From: Pseudomonas sp. GM21
GTDB lineage: Bacteria > Pseudomonadota > Gammaproteobacteria > Pseudomonadales > Pseudomonadaceae
Assembly: GCF_000282215.1 (NCBI RefSeq)
Contig: NZ_AKJS01000006.1
Location: 1-64,000, forward strand
DNA: 64,000 nucleotides
Direction of reading: 5' to 3'
In this document: positions 33,635-42,720 of the stretch, piece after piece
Position numbering within the stretch: the stretch's first letter is position 1
How the letters are laid out: each line of letters opens with the position of its first letter
The notes under the pieces: generated by a model
Databases searched by the model: none
What the model saw: only the letters and a program-made list of their open reading frames with translations
What the model was told of the DNA's origin: nothing
Made by a program: the position numbers and the translations under genes

Positions 33635-36166
33635 TCAGTGGGCACGCCGGGGTAAGGCGAGCTCAGTCAATGAGTGGGTCGATGCGCCGGTTACCGGTTT
33701 ACGCGGTTCCTGCTGTGCGCGGGCGTCTTCGAGGTCGAGGGTCACTCCAGCCTTGGAGTTGCCCTTGGGGTTAAGCAGGTAATGCGACAGGGCCGGGATC
33801 AACACCAGCGCGCCGAGCATGTTCCACAGGAACATGAAGGTCAGCAGAATGCCCATGTCAGCCTGGAACTTGATCGGCGACCAGGCCCAGGTAATCACCC
33901 CGGCGGCCATGGTCAGGCCCACGAGTGCGACGACACGACCGGTAAAATCCAGCGAGCGACGATAGGCTACCGCCAGGCTGCCACCACGCTCCTGCACCGC
34001 CAGTTGCACACTGAGCAGATACAGCGCGTAGTCCACACCGACACCAACGCCCACGGCGATAACCGGCAAGGTGGCCACTTTGAGGCCAATCCCCAGCCAG
34101 ACCATCAACGCCTTGCAGATAATCGTGGTCATCAGCAGCGGAATCAGCGCCACCAGGGTTGCGCGCCAGCTGCGGAAGGTCAGCAGGCAGAGCAACGCCG
34201 TGGCGCCATACACCGCCAGGTACATGGTGATGATGCCCTTCTCCACCTCGATGTTGGTGGCGGCCTCGATGCCGGCATTACCCGCAGCCAACAGGAATTC
34301 AACCGGCTGTTCAGCGCCAGCGGCGGTGTTGTTTTGCTTGGCGAAGTCTTCGGAGACTTTCAACACCCGGCTCAAGGTGTCAGCCTTGTGGTCGGCCAGG
34401 TAGGCGATAATCGGGGTCACGGAGCATTGCTGGTTGGTGATTCCTGGAGCGGAGATCATCGCCGCATCCACCGCCGAGTTGGTGATCGCCTGGTCACGGC
34501 TGATGCTCAGCCATTTCGGGCTGCCTTCGGCCATGCCGGAACTGATCATGCGCACGGTTTCGGCCAGCGACTGGGTGGTTTGTACACCGGCTGTCTGACG
34601 CAGGTGCCACGCCAGTTTGTCCATGCTTTGCAGCGATTGGTACAGACGGCAGCTGTCTTCATTGGTCTTCACGATGACCACGAACTGGTCACTGGAAAGA
34701 CCGTAATGACCGGTGATGTAGGCGTTGTCGCGGTTATAGCGCGAATCCGCCCGCAACTCCGGCGCACCGGGGTCCAGGTCGCCCACCTTCAGGTGCATCA
34801 TCACCACACTGCAACCCACGGTCACCAGCAGCGACAAGGCGATGACCGCCGTGGCCCACGGACGCTCAGTGAAGCGGTCGAGACTGTGCCAGAGGTGCCC
34901 GAGCAAACCACGATTGGCTTCGCCGGCCTGGTCTTTGGCGATGGCATAACGCGCGGCTTTTTTACTGACACCGAGGTACGACAGCGCTACCGGAATCAAC
35001 AACAGCTTGGTGAAAATCAGCACGGCGACACCGATGCTGGTGGTCAGGGCCAGGTCGCGGATCACAGGAATATCAATGATCACCAGCACGGCAAACCCGA
35101 CAATATTGGTCAGCAGTGCGGTAAGGCCGGTCAGGAACAAACGACGGAAGGTATAGCGCGCAGCCACGTATTTATGGGTGCCACGGCCAATGTCCTGAAG
35201 GATGCCGTTCATCTTCTGTGTGCCATGGGAAATGCCGATGGCAAAAATCAGGAACGGCACCAGAATCGAATACGGGTCCAGATCGTAGCCAAGGATTTGC
35301 ATCAAACCCAGCAGCCACACCACGCCCGCCACGGCAACGCTCACCAGCAGCAATGTGCTGCGCAGGCAGCGGGTATAGAAATAGACGAACAACCCGGCGA
35401 TCACCACCGATGCGCCGAAGAACAACATCACCGAATACAGGCCGTCGATCAGGTCGCCTACCAGCTTGCTGAAACCCACAATGTGAATGCCGATCTTGTC
35501 GCTTTCCAGCGAGCGAATCTGCGCTTCCAGTTGCTTGGAAAAATCACCGTAGTCCAGTGGTTTGCCGGTCTGCGGATTGATGTCGAGCAACGGCGCTACG
35601 ATCATGCTCGACTGGCTGTCGTTGGCCACTAGGTTGCCGACAATGCCAGCGCGCATAATGTTGCGGCGCAAGGCTTTGATCGATTTTTCGCTGCCGTCGT
35701 AATCCGATGGCATCACTGCACCGCCGTCAATGCCCTCCTCCGTCACTTCTTTCCAGCGAACGATAGGCATCCACAGCGACTTCATCCAGGAACGGTCGAT
35801 ACCCGGGATCAGGTACAGGGTGTCGTTGACCTTCTGCAGCGCCAGCAAGTAGTCGGCGTCGTAGATATCACCGGTCTTGTTTTCCACCACCACGCGAATG
35901 CTGTTACCCAGCCCTGGAAGCTGGTCTTTATAGGCCAGGTAATTCTTGATGTAAGGGCTGGAGCTGGGAATCATTTTTTCGAAGCTGGCATTCACTTGCA
36001 GCCGTGTAGCAAAGAAGCCCAACACCACCGTGGCGAGCAAGCAGGCAACGACGACCACCATGCGATGACGGAAAATCACCCGTTCAAACCAGCCCCCGGA
36101 GCTCTTGTCAAAGTCCTCCAGATTGGCGATCACTGGCATCCCGCTGTTGAATTTTTGCTCGACCAT
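33635..36166 (-). CDS. RND superfamily (MMPL-type) transporter
   Basis: An 843-residue inner-membrane protein with two copies of the MMPL/sterol-sensing-like arrangement: a membrane segment after about residue 35, a large periplasmic loop, then five or six segments, repeated. Motifs such as FAIGISHGTQKM and AVGVGVGVDYALYLLSVQ are characteristic of the family. It lies with the YCF48-like, DUF1329 and DUF1302 genes, a grouping common in pseudomonads and steroid degraders and thought to move hydrophobic compounds across the envelope. Here the cargo is likely a diterpenoid, but export and import cannot be told apart. Confidence 0.9.
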   Translation of the reverse strand: MVEQKFNSGMPVIANLEDFDKSSGGWFERVIFRHRMVVVVACLLATVVLGFFATRLQVNASFEKMIPSSSPYIKNYLAYKDQLPGLGNSIRVVVENKTGDIYDADYLLALQKVNDTLYLIPGIDRSWMKSLWMPIVRWKEVTEEGIDGGAVMPSDYDGSEKSIKALRRNIMRAGIVGNLVANDSQSSMIVAPLLDINPQTGKPLDYGDFSKQLEAQIRSLESDKIGIHIVGFSKLVGDLIDGLYSVMLFFGASVVIAGLFVYFYTRCLRSTLLLVSVAVAGVVWLLGLMQILGYDLDPYSILVPFLIFAIGISHGTQKMNGILQDIGRGTHKYVAARYTFRRLFLTGLTALLTNIVGFAVLVIIDIPVIRDLALTTSIGVAVLIFTKLLLIPVALSYLGVSKKAARYAIAKDQAGEANRGLLGHLWHSLDRFTERPWATAVIALSLLVTVGCSVVMMHLKVGDLDPGAPELRADSRYNRDNAYITGHYGLSSDQFVVIVKTNEDSCRLYQSLQSMDKLAWHLRQTAGVQTTQSLAETVRMISSGMAEGSPKWLSISRDQAITNSAVDAAMISAPGITNQQCSVTPIIAYLADHKADTLSRVLKVSEDFAKQNNTAAGAEQPVEFLLAAGNAGIEAATNIEVEKGIITMYLAVYGATALLCLLTFRSWRATLVALIPLLMTTIICKALMVWLGIGLKVATLPVIAVGVGVGVDYALYLLSVQLAVQERGGSLAVAYRRSLDFTGRVVALVGLTMAAGVITWAWSPIKFQADMGILLTFMFLWNMLGALVLIPALSHYLLNPKGNSKAGVTLDLEDARAQQEPRKPVTGASTHSLTELALPRRAH

Positions 36167-36201
36167 TTTTTCTTTCTCGTAGGGGAATCGTGCCGACGGC
36201 G

Positions 36202-37332
36202 TCAGTTGGCCTGGGCGATATCGATGACCTTGGCGCCGCTAAAGCGCGTGACAACCAGGCTCCCAGCCTGATTGGTGGCACTGGCTGCATACACCTCCCC
36301 CGTTCGAGCATCCGCCAGCGGAGTGACCTGCAAACTCTGCCGATCGACGCTGACCAATTGCCCGCCCTGGCTCACGACGATCAAGGCGTTGCCCTGTTCG
36401 ACGATGCTGATCAGGCTGCTATTGAGGTTGGTTTCCACAGGCTGCCATTGCTGGCCGTCATCACGGCTGGCGAACAGATTGCCGCGCAATCCGTAGGCAA
36501 GCAGCAGATGATCGAAGGCACGGACACCGAAGTAGGTGCCGCTGTAAGGCGTGTCGATTTTCACGAATCGTTGTTGCTGAGTGTCCAGGCGCAGCAGCAG
36601 ACCTTGTTCACCGCTGATGTAAAAGGTGCCCGAATGCTCCGCCAGCCCATACAGGTGCATGCGGCGGTCGTTGTCGCTGCGTTCGATCCACGGCTCCCAG
36701 TTCTCGCCGTTGTCAGTGCTGTGCAACAACAGGCCAAAGGCACCCACGGCAAAGCCGTTGCCCTGTTTATCGAACATCACATCCAGAAAAGGTGCAGCCA
36801 ATACGTCCGGGGTCGCCGAAGTACTGGCGGCCATTGCAACTTCCTTGAGTACCAGGGCTGCAGACTCATCGCCTTTTTCGGCCCGCGGGCCGTAATAGCC
36901 ATTGAGCAATTTCAGCAGGCGGCGCCCGTCGAGTTGCACCTGCCAGTTGCGACCACCATCGGTGGTGTGCAGCACCAGCGCGTCGTGACCGACGATCCAG
37001 CCATTGTGTTCATCGCGAAACCGGACTTGCACCAGATCGCTGGAAACCGGACTGTCGACCTGTTGCCAGGTTTTCCCGCCATCGGTGGAGCGCTGGATCA
37101 GCCCATGCAAGCCGACACTGATCATTGCATCTCCGGCCTTGGCAACCGACAGCAAGGGTACAGGCAGGTGTTCGTCGACCTTCAACGCCGGTACGTCCAG
37201 CGAATCAGTGGAAGACATGACGGCGCTATAGGCAGGCGCCGTCATCCCTGCACTCACACCGACGGCCAGCGCAACAGCAAGCAGTAGACGCGACTTGGAA
37301 AGAACAAAAGAAGCAGGGCAAGGGTTAGTCAT
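36202..37332 (-). CDS. Periplasmic YCF48/BNR-repeat beta-propeller protein
   Basis: A 376-residue protein with a signal peptide (basic start, hydrophobic LLLAVALAVGVSAGM, cleavage probably near APAYSA). Repeated beta-propeller blades follow, with the DGGKTWQQVDS, DGGRNWQVQL, DNGENWEPW and DDGQQWQPV motifs. YCF48-like propellers next to RND genes are thought to act as periplasmic assembly or binding partners. It lies 35 bases upstream of the RND gene. Function here is inferred from this grouping. Confidence 0.87.
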   Translation of the reverse strand: MTNPCPASFVLSKSRLLLAVALAVGVSAGMTAPAYSAVMSSTDSLDVPALKVDEHLPVPLLSVAKAGDAMISVGLHGLIQRSTDGGKTWQQVDSPVSSDLVQVRFRDEHNGWIVGHDALVLHTTDGGRNWQVQLDGRRLLKLLNGYYGPRAEKGDESAALVLKEVAMAASTSATPDVLAAPFLDVMFDKQGNGFAVGAFGLLLHSTDNGENWEPWIERSDNDRRMHLYGLAEHSGTFYISGEQGLLLRLDTQQQRFVKIDTPYSGTYFGVRAFDHLLLAYGLRGNLFASRDDGQQWQPVETNLNSSLISIVEQGNALIVVSQGGQLVSVDRQSLQVTPLADARTGEVYAASATNQAGSLVVTRFSGAKVIDIAQAN

Positions 37333-37427
37333 TATTTTTATTCCTCAACCATCCCGCGTGGCAAAACCCACCTGTTCTACCCGTCAGGTTCGATGCGCAA
37401 ACCGGCGGGCAGAACAGGCGACACACA

Positions 37428-38786
37428 TCAGCGCTGGGTGACTCGGGCCACAATGGCTTCAGGGTTCATGTCCCGCTCGGAAAGCGGTTTGTCATAGAAC
37501 TTGTAGCCCCCTTTCAGCCCATCGTTGAGCAACGCGTACATGCCCTTGTTGAAGTCATAAACGACGTTCTTCACGTTGTAAGGAATGTTCTTGTCGTAGA
37601 GCTGCACGCCACTGAGGAAGATCGAGCGATACAACGCGCCGCTCTTGTCCCAGGCGTCATACAGACCAACGCCGAAGGTGTCTTCATCCAGGTAATAGGT
37701 GCGCTTGCTGTAAACGTGGCGCATGCCCGGCTTCAGGTTCGCCTCCACGACCCACACCCGATGCAGCTCCCAGCGCTCGTTGGCCGGGTTGGCGTGGTGC
37801 GGCATGAACTGATCTTCCTGCTTGGTCCCGAAGTAGAACTTGTAGGCGTTGTACGGGATGTACATCTCTTTGCGGCCGACCAGTTTGTAGTCGAAGCGGT
37901 CCTGGCTGCCGGAGAACATTTGCAGTTCATCAAACAGCGTCACACCGCCCTGACTGGCCACGGGTGTATCGAAGGCAAATTCCGGCGCCAGCTTGACTCG
38001 ACGCTGACCCGGGGAGTAGCTGAACGAGCGACGGGCCTTGGCCAGAGGATCGAGGAAGTCGGTCAGCACCACAACTTCACCGGAACGACGCGCCGGATAG
38101 TCATTGCGTGAGAACACTCGGGCATACATAAGCGGATCTCGGTCCGCCTGAGTGACCTGGTAGTACGGCGTCTCTTCGAAGGTCGCCTGTTCGGCGGTCT
38201 TTGTGATCGAACCATTGGCATCGACAACCCAACTGTTCGAAGACGAGGTAGTCGAGTAGCCGGTGCCGATTTTGTAGCGCACTTGCTGGTTCCACATCAC
38301 TTCGTTGCCGCTCTTTGGAATCGGGAACGGCAAGCCGCCACGGCAGGCCGGGTCGACCGCCAAACCATCTTTCTGAACCTGGCAACTGCTGGCATTGCGA
38401 ACGGTGGCATCAAGCACTGCCTGGGGATAGGCGGTGGTGCGGTGGCTTGGATAGATATCGATGAAATACGTCGGGTATTTCTTGATCAGGGTCTTTTGCC
38501 CTTCACTGAGCTTGTCCGCGTACTGGTCGACGTTTTTGGCATCGATGCGAAACAGTGGTTTTTCATCCTTGAACGGGTCTACCCAGAACCCGCTATCGGG
38601 TACGAAGCCGGCCGGTGCCTTGGTCAGGCCACCGTCATAGGCAGGGATGGTGCCCTCGGCGTTGCCCGCCTTGATCGCTCCGAACGAGGTGAGGCTTTTG
38701 CCTAGATCCGAGGCGTCACCGCCTGCTGCCAAGGTGTAGGTCGCCATGCTCATCAGGGCAATGGATAAAGCAAGTTGTCGTTTCAT
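37428..38786 (-). CDS. DUF1329 periplasmic protein, copy 1
   Basis: A 452-residue protein with a signal peptide (MKRQLALSIALMSMATYTLAA) and the DUF1329 signature repeated in copy 2 at 46 kb, for example DSGFWVDPFKDEKPLFRI and FSGSQDRFDYKLVGRKEMY. DUF1329 resembles LolA-like lipid carriers and nearly always travels with DUF1302. The ATG at 38786 follows GGAG; the earlier GTG is too close to that site. A role as periplasmic carrier for a hydrophobic compound is the accepted guess. Confidence 0.9.
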   Translation of the reverse strand: MKRQLALSIALMSMATYTLAAGGDASDLGKSLTSFGAIKAGNAEGTIPAYDGGLTKAPAGFVPDSGFWVDPFKDEKPLFRIDAKNVDQYADKLSEGQKTLIKKYPTYFIDIYPSHRTTAYPQAVLDATVRNASSCQVQKDGLAVDPACRGGLPFPIPKSGNEVMWNQQVRYKIGTGYSTTSSSNSWVVDANGSITKTAEQATFEETPYYQVTQADRDPLMYARVFSRNDYPARRSGEVVVLTDFLDPLAKARRSFSYSPGQRRVKLAPEFAFDTPVASQGGVTLFDELQMFSGSQDRFDYKLVGRKEMYIPYNAYKFYFGTKQEDQFMPHHANPANERWELHRVWVVEANLKPGMRHVYSKRTYYLDEDTFGVGLYDAWDKSGALYRSIFLSGVQLYDKNIPYNVKNVVYDFNKGMYALLNDGLKGGYKFYDKPLSERDMNPEAIVARVTQR

Positions 38787-38816
38787 GATCACGTTCTCCG
38801 ATTCTTATTGGATTTG

Positions 38817-40478
38817 TCAGAAGGAGGTTTTGAAGGTAAATGCCAGCCAGCCACGGTCAGTGTTACCAACGCCGCCGTTGCCGGAGACGGTGCCATTGTT
38901 CAGGGTTTTGGTTTGGGCATCGGTATCGGCATAACGCAGGCCGAACTCATACAGCTGGGCGTAGGTGAGTTTGACGCCGACAGAGTACGACAAAGCGCCT
39001 TCGGAACCACCGCCGGCCGAGGCAGCATTGCCGTCCAGACCATAATTGACTGTCAGCGGAACGTCCATATCCCAGGAAGGGAAGATTGAAATGTACTGCG
39101 GGGTGTAGTTGACAGCGACAGCGTAGTAGTTTTTAGTCGAGCAACCGTCTGACTCACCACCAGAATCAGCGATGCGTGGCGTGTCGCCATTGACGCAACC
39201 GACCTCGCCCACGCCTTTGTACAACTCTTGGTGCTCGGTTACTCGGTCCAGATGGCTGTAAGCGAATTCACCGACCAACGTGGCGTTATTCGAAATAAAG
39301 TTGCGCGGTACGCCGTAAACGGCGTTGGCGATAAAGTGGATGGTGTCGCCACGAGGACCTTCTTCATCCAGTGGACTGACACCGGTGGCGTTCAACGCGC
39401 CGTTCATGCGATAGGACAAATCCGAACCCACCGCCACGGTATTGAAAACACGGGCGAAGCTCAGACCCGCCAGCTTCACACCGCGTGGGTAGACCACTCG
39501 ATAAGAGCCCAACGCAGCTTTGACTTCCGGGGACAACCAAGGCTGGTAGTCATCGAACTCACGGTAGTAGGCGCCAAAGGTCGATTCGATTTCTTCGACG
39601 TTGAGTTTGCCCATCACACCCCAGTTCTTGCCATCACGCCCGAAGCGCGAATCCTGGCGCACCAGTGTTGCGCCGTTGGCAGCCACCGGCAATCGGTCCG
39701 GACCTTCGAACAACGGATCCGCTGCACCGAAATAAGTGCCACCGAAAGGAATTCGGGTAGGTTGCCATTCATAGAAGTACTGAGCGGCAAGCGAAAGGTG
39801 GTCGGTCACCTGAGCCTTGGCAGAAATTTGACCGATTGGCAGGAATACTTCTTTGGTTTCGATACCCGGGCTGGTGGAGGCCTTTACGCCATCGCTAGGA
39901 GCCTGAGAATAAGACACGGCATGCGCACCGAAGAGCAGGCTCTCACCCCAGTAGTTGGTGTGGCGGCCGGCTTTCACGTTGACCGGAATCTCGCCAACGT
40001 TGAAGTTGCGCCACAAGAACGCGTCGAGGATTTCGCCTGAAGGACCGTTCATGTAGCGATCCACTTCATTGCTGTATCTGCTGTTGAAGTAGCTGGTCGC
40101 GAAGCCAGGAACGTTACTGCGAACCTTGTCGTCATCGTAGGCGTGGTCATACCAGCCAGCAGCGCTGAGTCGTGCCCCCCACTCGTTGAGGTAGGAAAAA
40201 TCGAACTCACTCAACACATCGAGGCGATTTGTCACAATATCGTTTCTGTTGAACTTCCCGTCCGACTCGTCGAAGTTCACCGTTCTCATGATGTTGTTGT
40301 CTTGCTTGTCGGTCCGCATACCCAGGTTGTAGCGGACTGTATTGTCCCAACGCACGCGGTAGTCTGGGTTCGACATGTCGAACGAAGCCGCCATCAAACC
40401 CTGTGCACTGCCAACCATCAACAGTGTCAGAGCACCTTGAGTCAGGACCCGCCGACTCTGTTTGGTCTTCTGTTTCAT
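38817..40478 (-). CDS. DUF1302 outer-membrane beta-barrel protein, copy 1
   Basis: A 553-residue protein with a signal peptide ending near SAQGLMAA and many alternating amphipathic strands closing with a C-terminal GWLAFTFKTSF, the aromatic last residue of an outer-membrane barrel. The DUF1302 family looks like a porin-type uptake channel. The ATG at 40478 is used, preceded by AAGG. It is probably the first gene of an eight-gene leftward run reaching 29.2 kb. Copy 2 (47.4 kb) is closely similar in the barrel and in motifs such as GPSGEILDAFLW. Confidence 0.9.
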   Translation of the reverse strand: MKQKTKQSRRVLTQGALTLLMVGSAQGLMAASFDMSNPDYRVRWDNTVRYNLGMRTDKQDNNIMRTVNFDESDGKFNRNDIVTNRLDVLSEFDFSYLNEWGARLSAAGWYDHAYDDDKVRSNVPGFATSYFNSRYSNEVDRYMNGPSGEILDAFLWRNFNVGEIPVNVKAGRHTNYWGESLLFGAHAVSYSQAPSDGVKASTSPGIETKEVFLPIGQISAKAQVTDHLSLAAQYFYEWQPTRIPFGGTYFGAADPLFEGPDRLPVAANGATLVRQDSRFGRDGKNWGVMGKLNVEEIESTFGAYYREFDDYQPWLSPEVKAALGSYRVVYPRGVKLAGLSFARVFNTVAVGSDLSYRMNGALNATGVSPLDEEGPRGDTIHFIANAVYGVPRNFISNNATLVGEFAYSHLDRVTEHQELYKGVGEVGCVNGDTPRIADSGGESDGCSTKNYYAVAVNYTPQYISIFPSWDMDVPLTVNYGLDGNAASAGGGSEGALSYSVGVKLTYAQLYEFGLRYADTDAQTKTLNNGTVSGNGGVGNTDRGWLAFTFKTSF

Positions 40479-40649
40479 ACACACTACCTTTTATTTTTAT
40501 TTTCTGACGTTAAGTGCGTTCAACCAGTCATTCCAACGATCTGCGAAACCCCACAGGATCGGTGCAAGTCCCGCTTGGACAGTCCGCTCGAGAGGCCTGG
40601 CACGCTCCAGGACCACTTTCCCCTTTAGCTGAAAGCCACCGTAACGGAT

Positions 40650-40666
40650 TGGAATCCAAAATTCCA
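40650..40666. promoter_or_regulatory. Small perfect inverted repeat in the DUF1302 / SDR divergent gap
   Basis: TGGAAT and ATTCCA flank five bases. The 420-base gap 40479-40898 holds this repeat and the variant dit element at 40753-40775. No gene was found in it, and no clear -35/-10 for the leftward DUF1302 run. Confidence 0.4.
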
Positions 40667-40752
40667 CATAAAGATTGCAGTTCTCTATACAGAATAATAA
40701 CTACTAATCCCTGGAACCCGGTGTCAGATAGAGACGTCGGCAGGAGCAATAC

Positions 40753-40775
40753 TGCACACAAAACACATAAACGTT
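40753..40775 (+). promoter_or_regulatory. Variant of the shared dit element upstream of the SDR at 40.9 kb
   Basis: TGCACA, 12 bases, ACGTT, C, then AAATAAT as a fair -10. The right half differs from GTGTY at two positions. It is 124 bases from the ATG, so a leader would be present. Confidence 0.4.
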
Positions 40776-40898
40776 CAAATAATCTTTGACGGTTTTCGTC
40801 TTTAGGCTTTCAATAGCCCCGGCACACCCACTGAATACGGGGGTTCGGCAGGAAAAAACCACACATGAACCGGCAGAAAAAAAACAAGAGGAGCCACC

Positions 40899-41744
40899 AT
40901 GAACATTGATTTGAGTGCAAAGCGAGTAATCATCACGGGCGCGTCCCGAGGCATCGGTCTGGCAATCGCCCGGGCTTTCGCGGCGGAAGGGGCTCGTGTT
41001 GCGATTTGCGCACGCAGTGAGGCAGCTGTCCGCGAAGTCGGCGCACAACTCGCGGAACACGCCCAGGCGGTTATTGCCCGTGCTGTTGATGTAACCGACA
41101 GTGAAGGGGTGAAAGCTTTCGTCGCTGAAGTTGCACACGCCTGGGGTGGTGTCGATGTGCTGGTGAACAATGCAGGTCAAGGCCGTAGCGGCAATATCGA
41201 TACCCTGACCCCGGAAGCCATCCTCGAACATGCCAACATCCTGCAGATGGGGCATTTCCGATTCGTCCAGGCCGTAGTGCCGTTCATGCGTGAACAGCGT
41301 TGGGGGCGAATCATTGAAATCAACGCCCTTGCCGGCGCGATTCCGACACCCGACGGTATTCCTTCAGTGATCAACCGTGCTTCGTGCATCGCCCTCTCCC
41401 GCTCGCTGGGCATGTCCCTGCCCAAGGACAATATCCTGGTCAACAGCCTCAACATGGGCTGGATCGATACTGGCCAGTGGGATCGTCACTACAAAGAGAT
41501 GGGGCCGGGCGTCACTCGCGAAGAGTTCGACGCCATGGTGATGAAAGTCGTGCCGCTGGGACGCTACGGCAAGCCTGAAGACGTGGCGGGCATGGCGCTG
41601 TTCCTGGCCAGCGAATACGCCAGCTTTATCAGCGCTGCCTCGATCGACATTGCCGGTGGCATGGGCGGGCAGATTGCTTACTTCCCGACGCTCAAGCGCG
41701 ATTTTGCCGCAGCCATTGCTGCACGCAACGCTGCCAGCGAGTAA
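40899..41744 (+). CDS. SDR-fold protein with non-canonical active site
   Basis: A 281-residue SDR by its N-terminal ITGASRGIGLAIARAFA and its C-terminal FISAASIDIAGGMGG. However, the segment where YxxxK is expected reads SVINRASCIAL, so Tyr and Lys are both replaced (Ser and Arg), and the serine region reads EINALAG. The usual catalytic triad therefore seems lost or moved. The ribosome site GAGG precedes ATG. It is rightward and divergent from the DUF1302 run. It could be a different kind of enzyme on an SDR scaffold, or a binding protein. Confidence 0.85.
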   Translation: MNIDLSAKRVIITGASRGIGLAIARAFAAEGARVAICARSEAAVREVGAQLAEHAQAVIARAVDVTDSEGVKAFVAEVAHAWGGVDVLVNNAGQGRSGNIDTLTPEAILEHANILQMGHFRFVQAVVPFMREQRWGRIIEINALAGAIPTPDGIPSVINRASCIALSRSLGMSLPKDNILVNSLNMGWIDTGQWDRHYKEMGPGVTREEFDAMVMKVVPLGRYGKPEDVAGMALFLASEYASFISAASIDIAGGMGGQIAYFPTLKRDFAAAIAARNAASE

Positions 41745-41773
41745 CGCGCGCACGCAGCTGAGCATTCACTGAT

Positions 41774-41814
41774 CGCCGCGAAAGCGGCGTAGGTCCCGGT
41801 GCGCTCCGCGCACC
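41774..41814. other. Two small hairpins between the SDR-fold and EamA genes
   Basis: CGCCGC-gaaa-GCGGCG at 41774-41789 is followed by GGTGCGC-tcc-GCGCACC at 41798-41814. They lack a T-run and may be a weak terminator or a remnant REP-type repeat. Confidence 0.5.
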
Positions 41815-41835
41815 CTCAACTTTGGCGCACCCGTG

Positions 41836-42720
41836 ATGAATCTGCTGCTACCTGTCCTTGCCACACTGATCTGGGCCGCCAGTACGGTGGTCAACCGTCT
41901 GTCGGTTGGGGTGATCGACCCTGCGGCCATTTCTTTTTACCGCTGGCTGACTGCATTGTTGGTGTTGTCGCCAGTGTTGTTGCCCAGGGTATGGCGCTTG
42001 CGTCGCCAGATCCGCCCTCATCTACTCAAACTGTGGTTGCTGGGTTTACTCGGCATGTCACTTTACCAGTCACTGGCGTATTACGCGGCGCACACTGTCA
42101 GCGCCACTTCCATGGGCCTGATTCTGGCAACCATGCCATTGCTGACTGTGCTGTTGGCCTTCCCTGTGCTCAATACCCGTCCGACCGTGACGTTGCTGGT
42201 CGGCGCCCTGATTTCGTTTGCCGGCCTGACCTGGTTGCTGGCAGCAGGCGACTTGCCCTCGCTCTGGCAGCATGGAGTCGGCCAAGGTGAACTGATGATG
42301 TTGCTGGCATCGCTGTCATACGCGCTGTACTGCGTACTGGTGAAGCGTTGGCAGATTCCCCTGCCAACCTGGGAAAGCCTGTACGTGCAAATTATCTGCG
42401 GCACCCTGCTGCTGGTGCCGCCTTTCGTGCTCGCACCTTCGATAGCCCTGACGGCAGAGAACATTCCGCTGGTGCTATTCGCTGGCCTGTTCGCCTCAGC
42501 ACTGGCACCCGGATTATGGATGCGCGGCCTGCAAACCCTCGGCGCAGAAAAAACCGCCGTGCTGATGAACCTGGTGCCGTTGTTTACCGCAGTGTTGGCG
42601 ATTGTGCTGCTCGGGGAAACATTGCACCTCTACCACGCGGTGGGCGGCGGCTTGATTTTGCTGGGGATTGGATTGGCACAATGGAAACCGGCCCGGGTTT
42701 TGGCCCGGGCTGCAACCTAG
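41836..42720 (+). CDS. EamA/DMT family transporter
   Basis: A 294-residue inner-membrane protein with about ten hydrophobic segments and two EamA repeats. The second repeat is seen around LFAGLFASALAPGLWM to the C-terminal VGGGLILLGIGLAQW. The family moves amino acids, nucleotides or drugs. ATG at 41836 is used; a GTG one codon earlier also fits. Its stop overlaps that of the convergent phosphatase gene by four bases. A link to diterpenoid metabolism is not evident, and it may be a general exporter. Confidence 0.85.
   Translation: MNLLLPVLATLIWAASTVVNRLSVGVIDPAAISFYRWLTALLVLSPVLLPRVWRLRRQIRPHLLKLWLLGLLGMSLYQSLAYYAAHTVSATSMGLILATMPLLTVLLAFPVLNTRPTVTLLVGALISFAGLTWLLAAGDLPSLWQHGVGQGELMMLLASLSYALYCVLVKRWQIPLPTWESLYVQIICGTLLLVPPFVLAPSIALTAENIPLVLFAGLFASALAPGLWMRGLQTLGAEKTAVLMNLVPLFTAVLAIVLLGETLHLYHAVGGGLILLGIGLAQWKPARVLARAAT

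Noticed and set aside
33674..35632. A 652-codon open frame on the plus strand opposite the RND transporter
   Set aside because: The His/Gln-rich translation is typical of the antisense of a membrane protein gene, and the opposite strand codes for a convincing MMPL protein.
41774..41814. A possible transposon or IS end from paired hairpins
   Set aside because: Two short hairpins without a transposase, target duplications or a second copy nearby are better read as a weak terminator or REP remnant.
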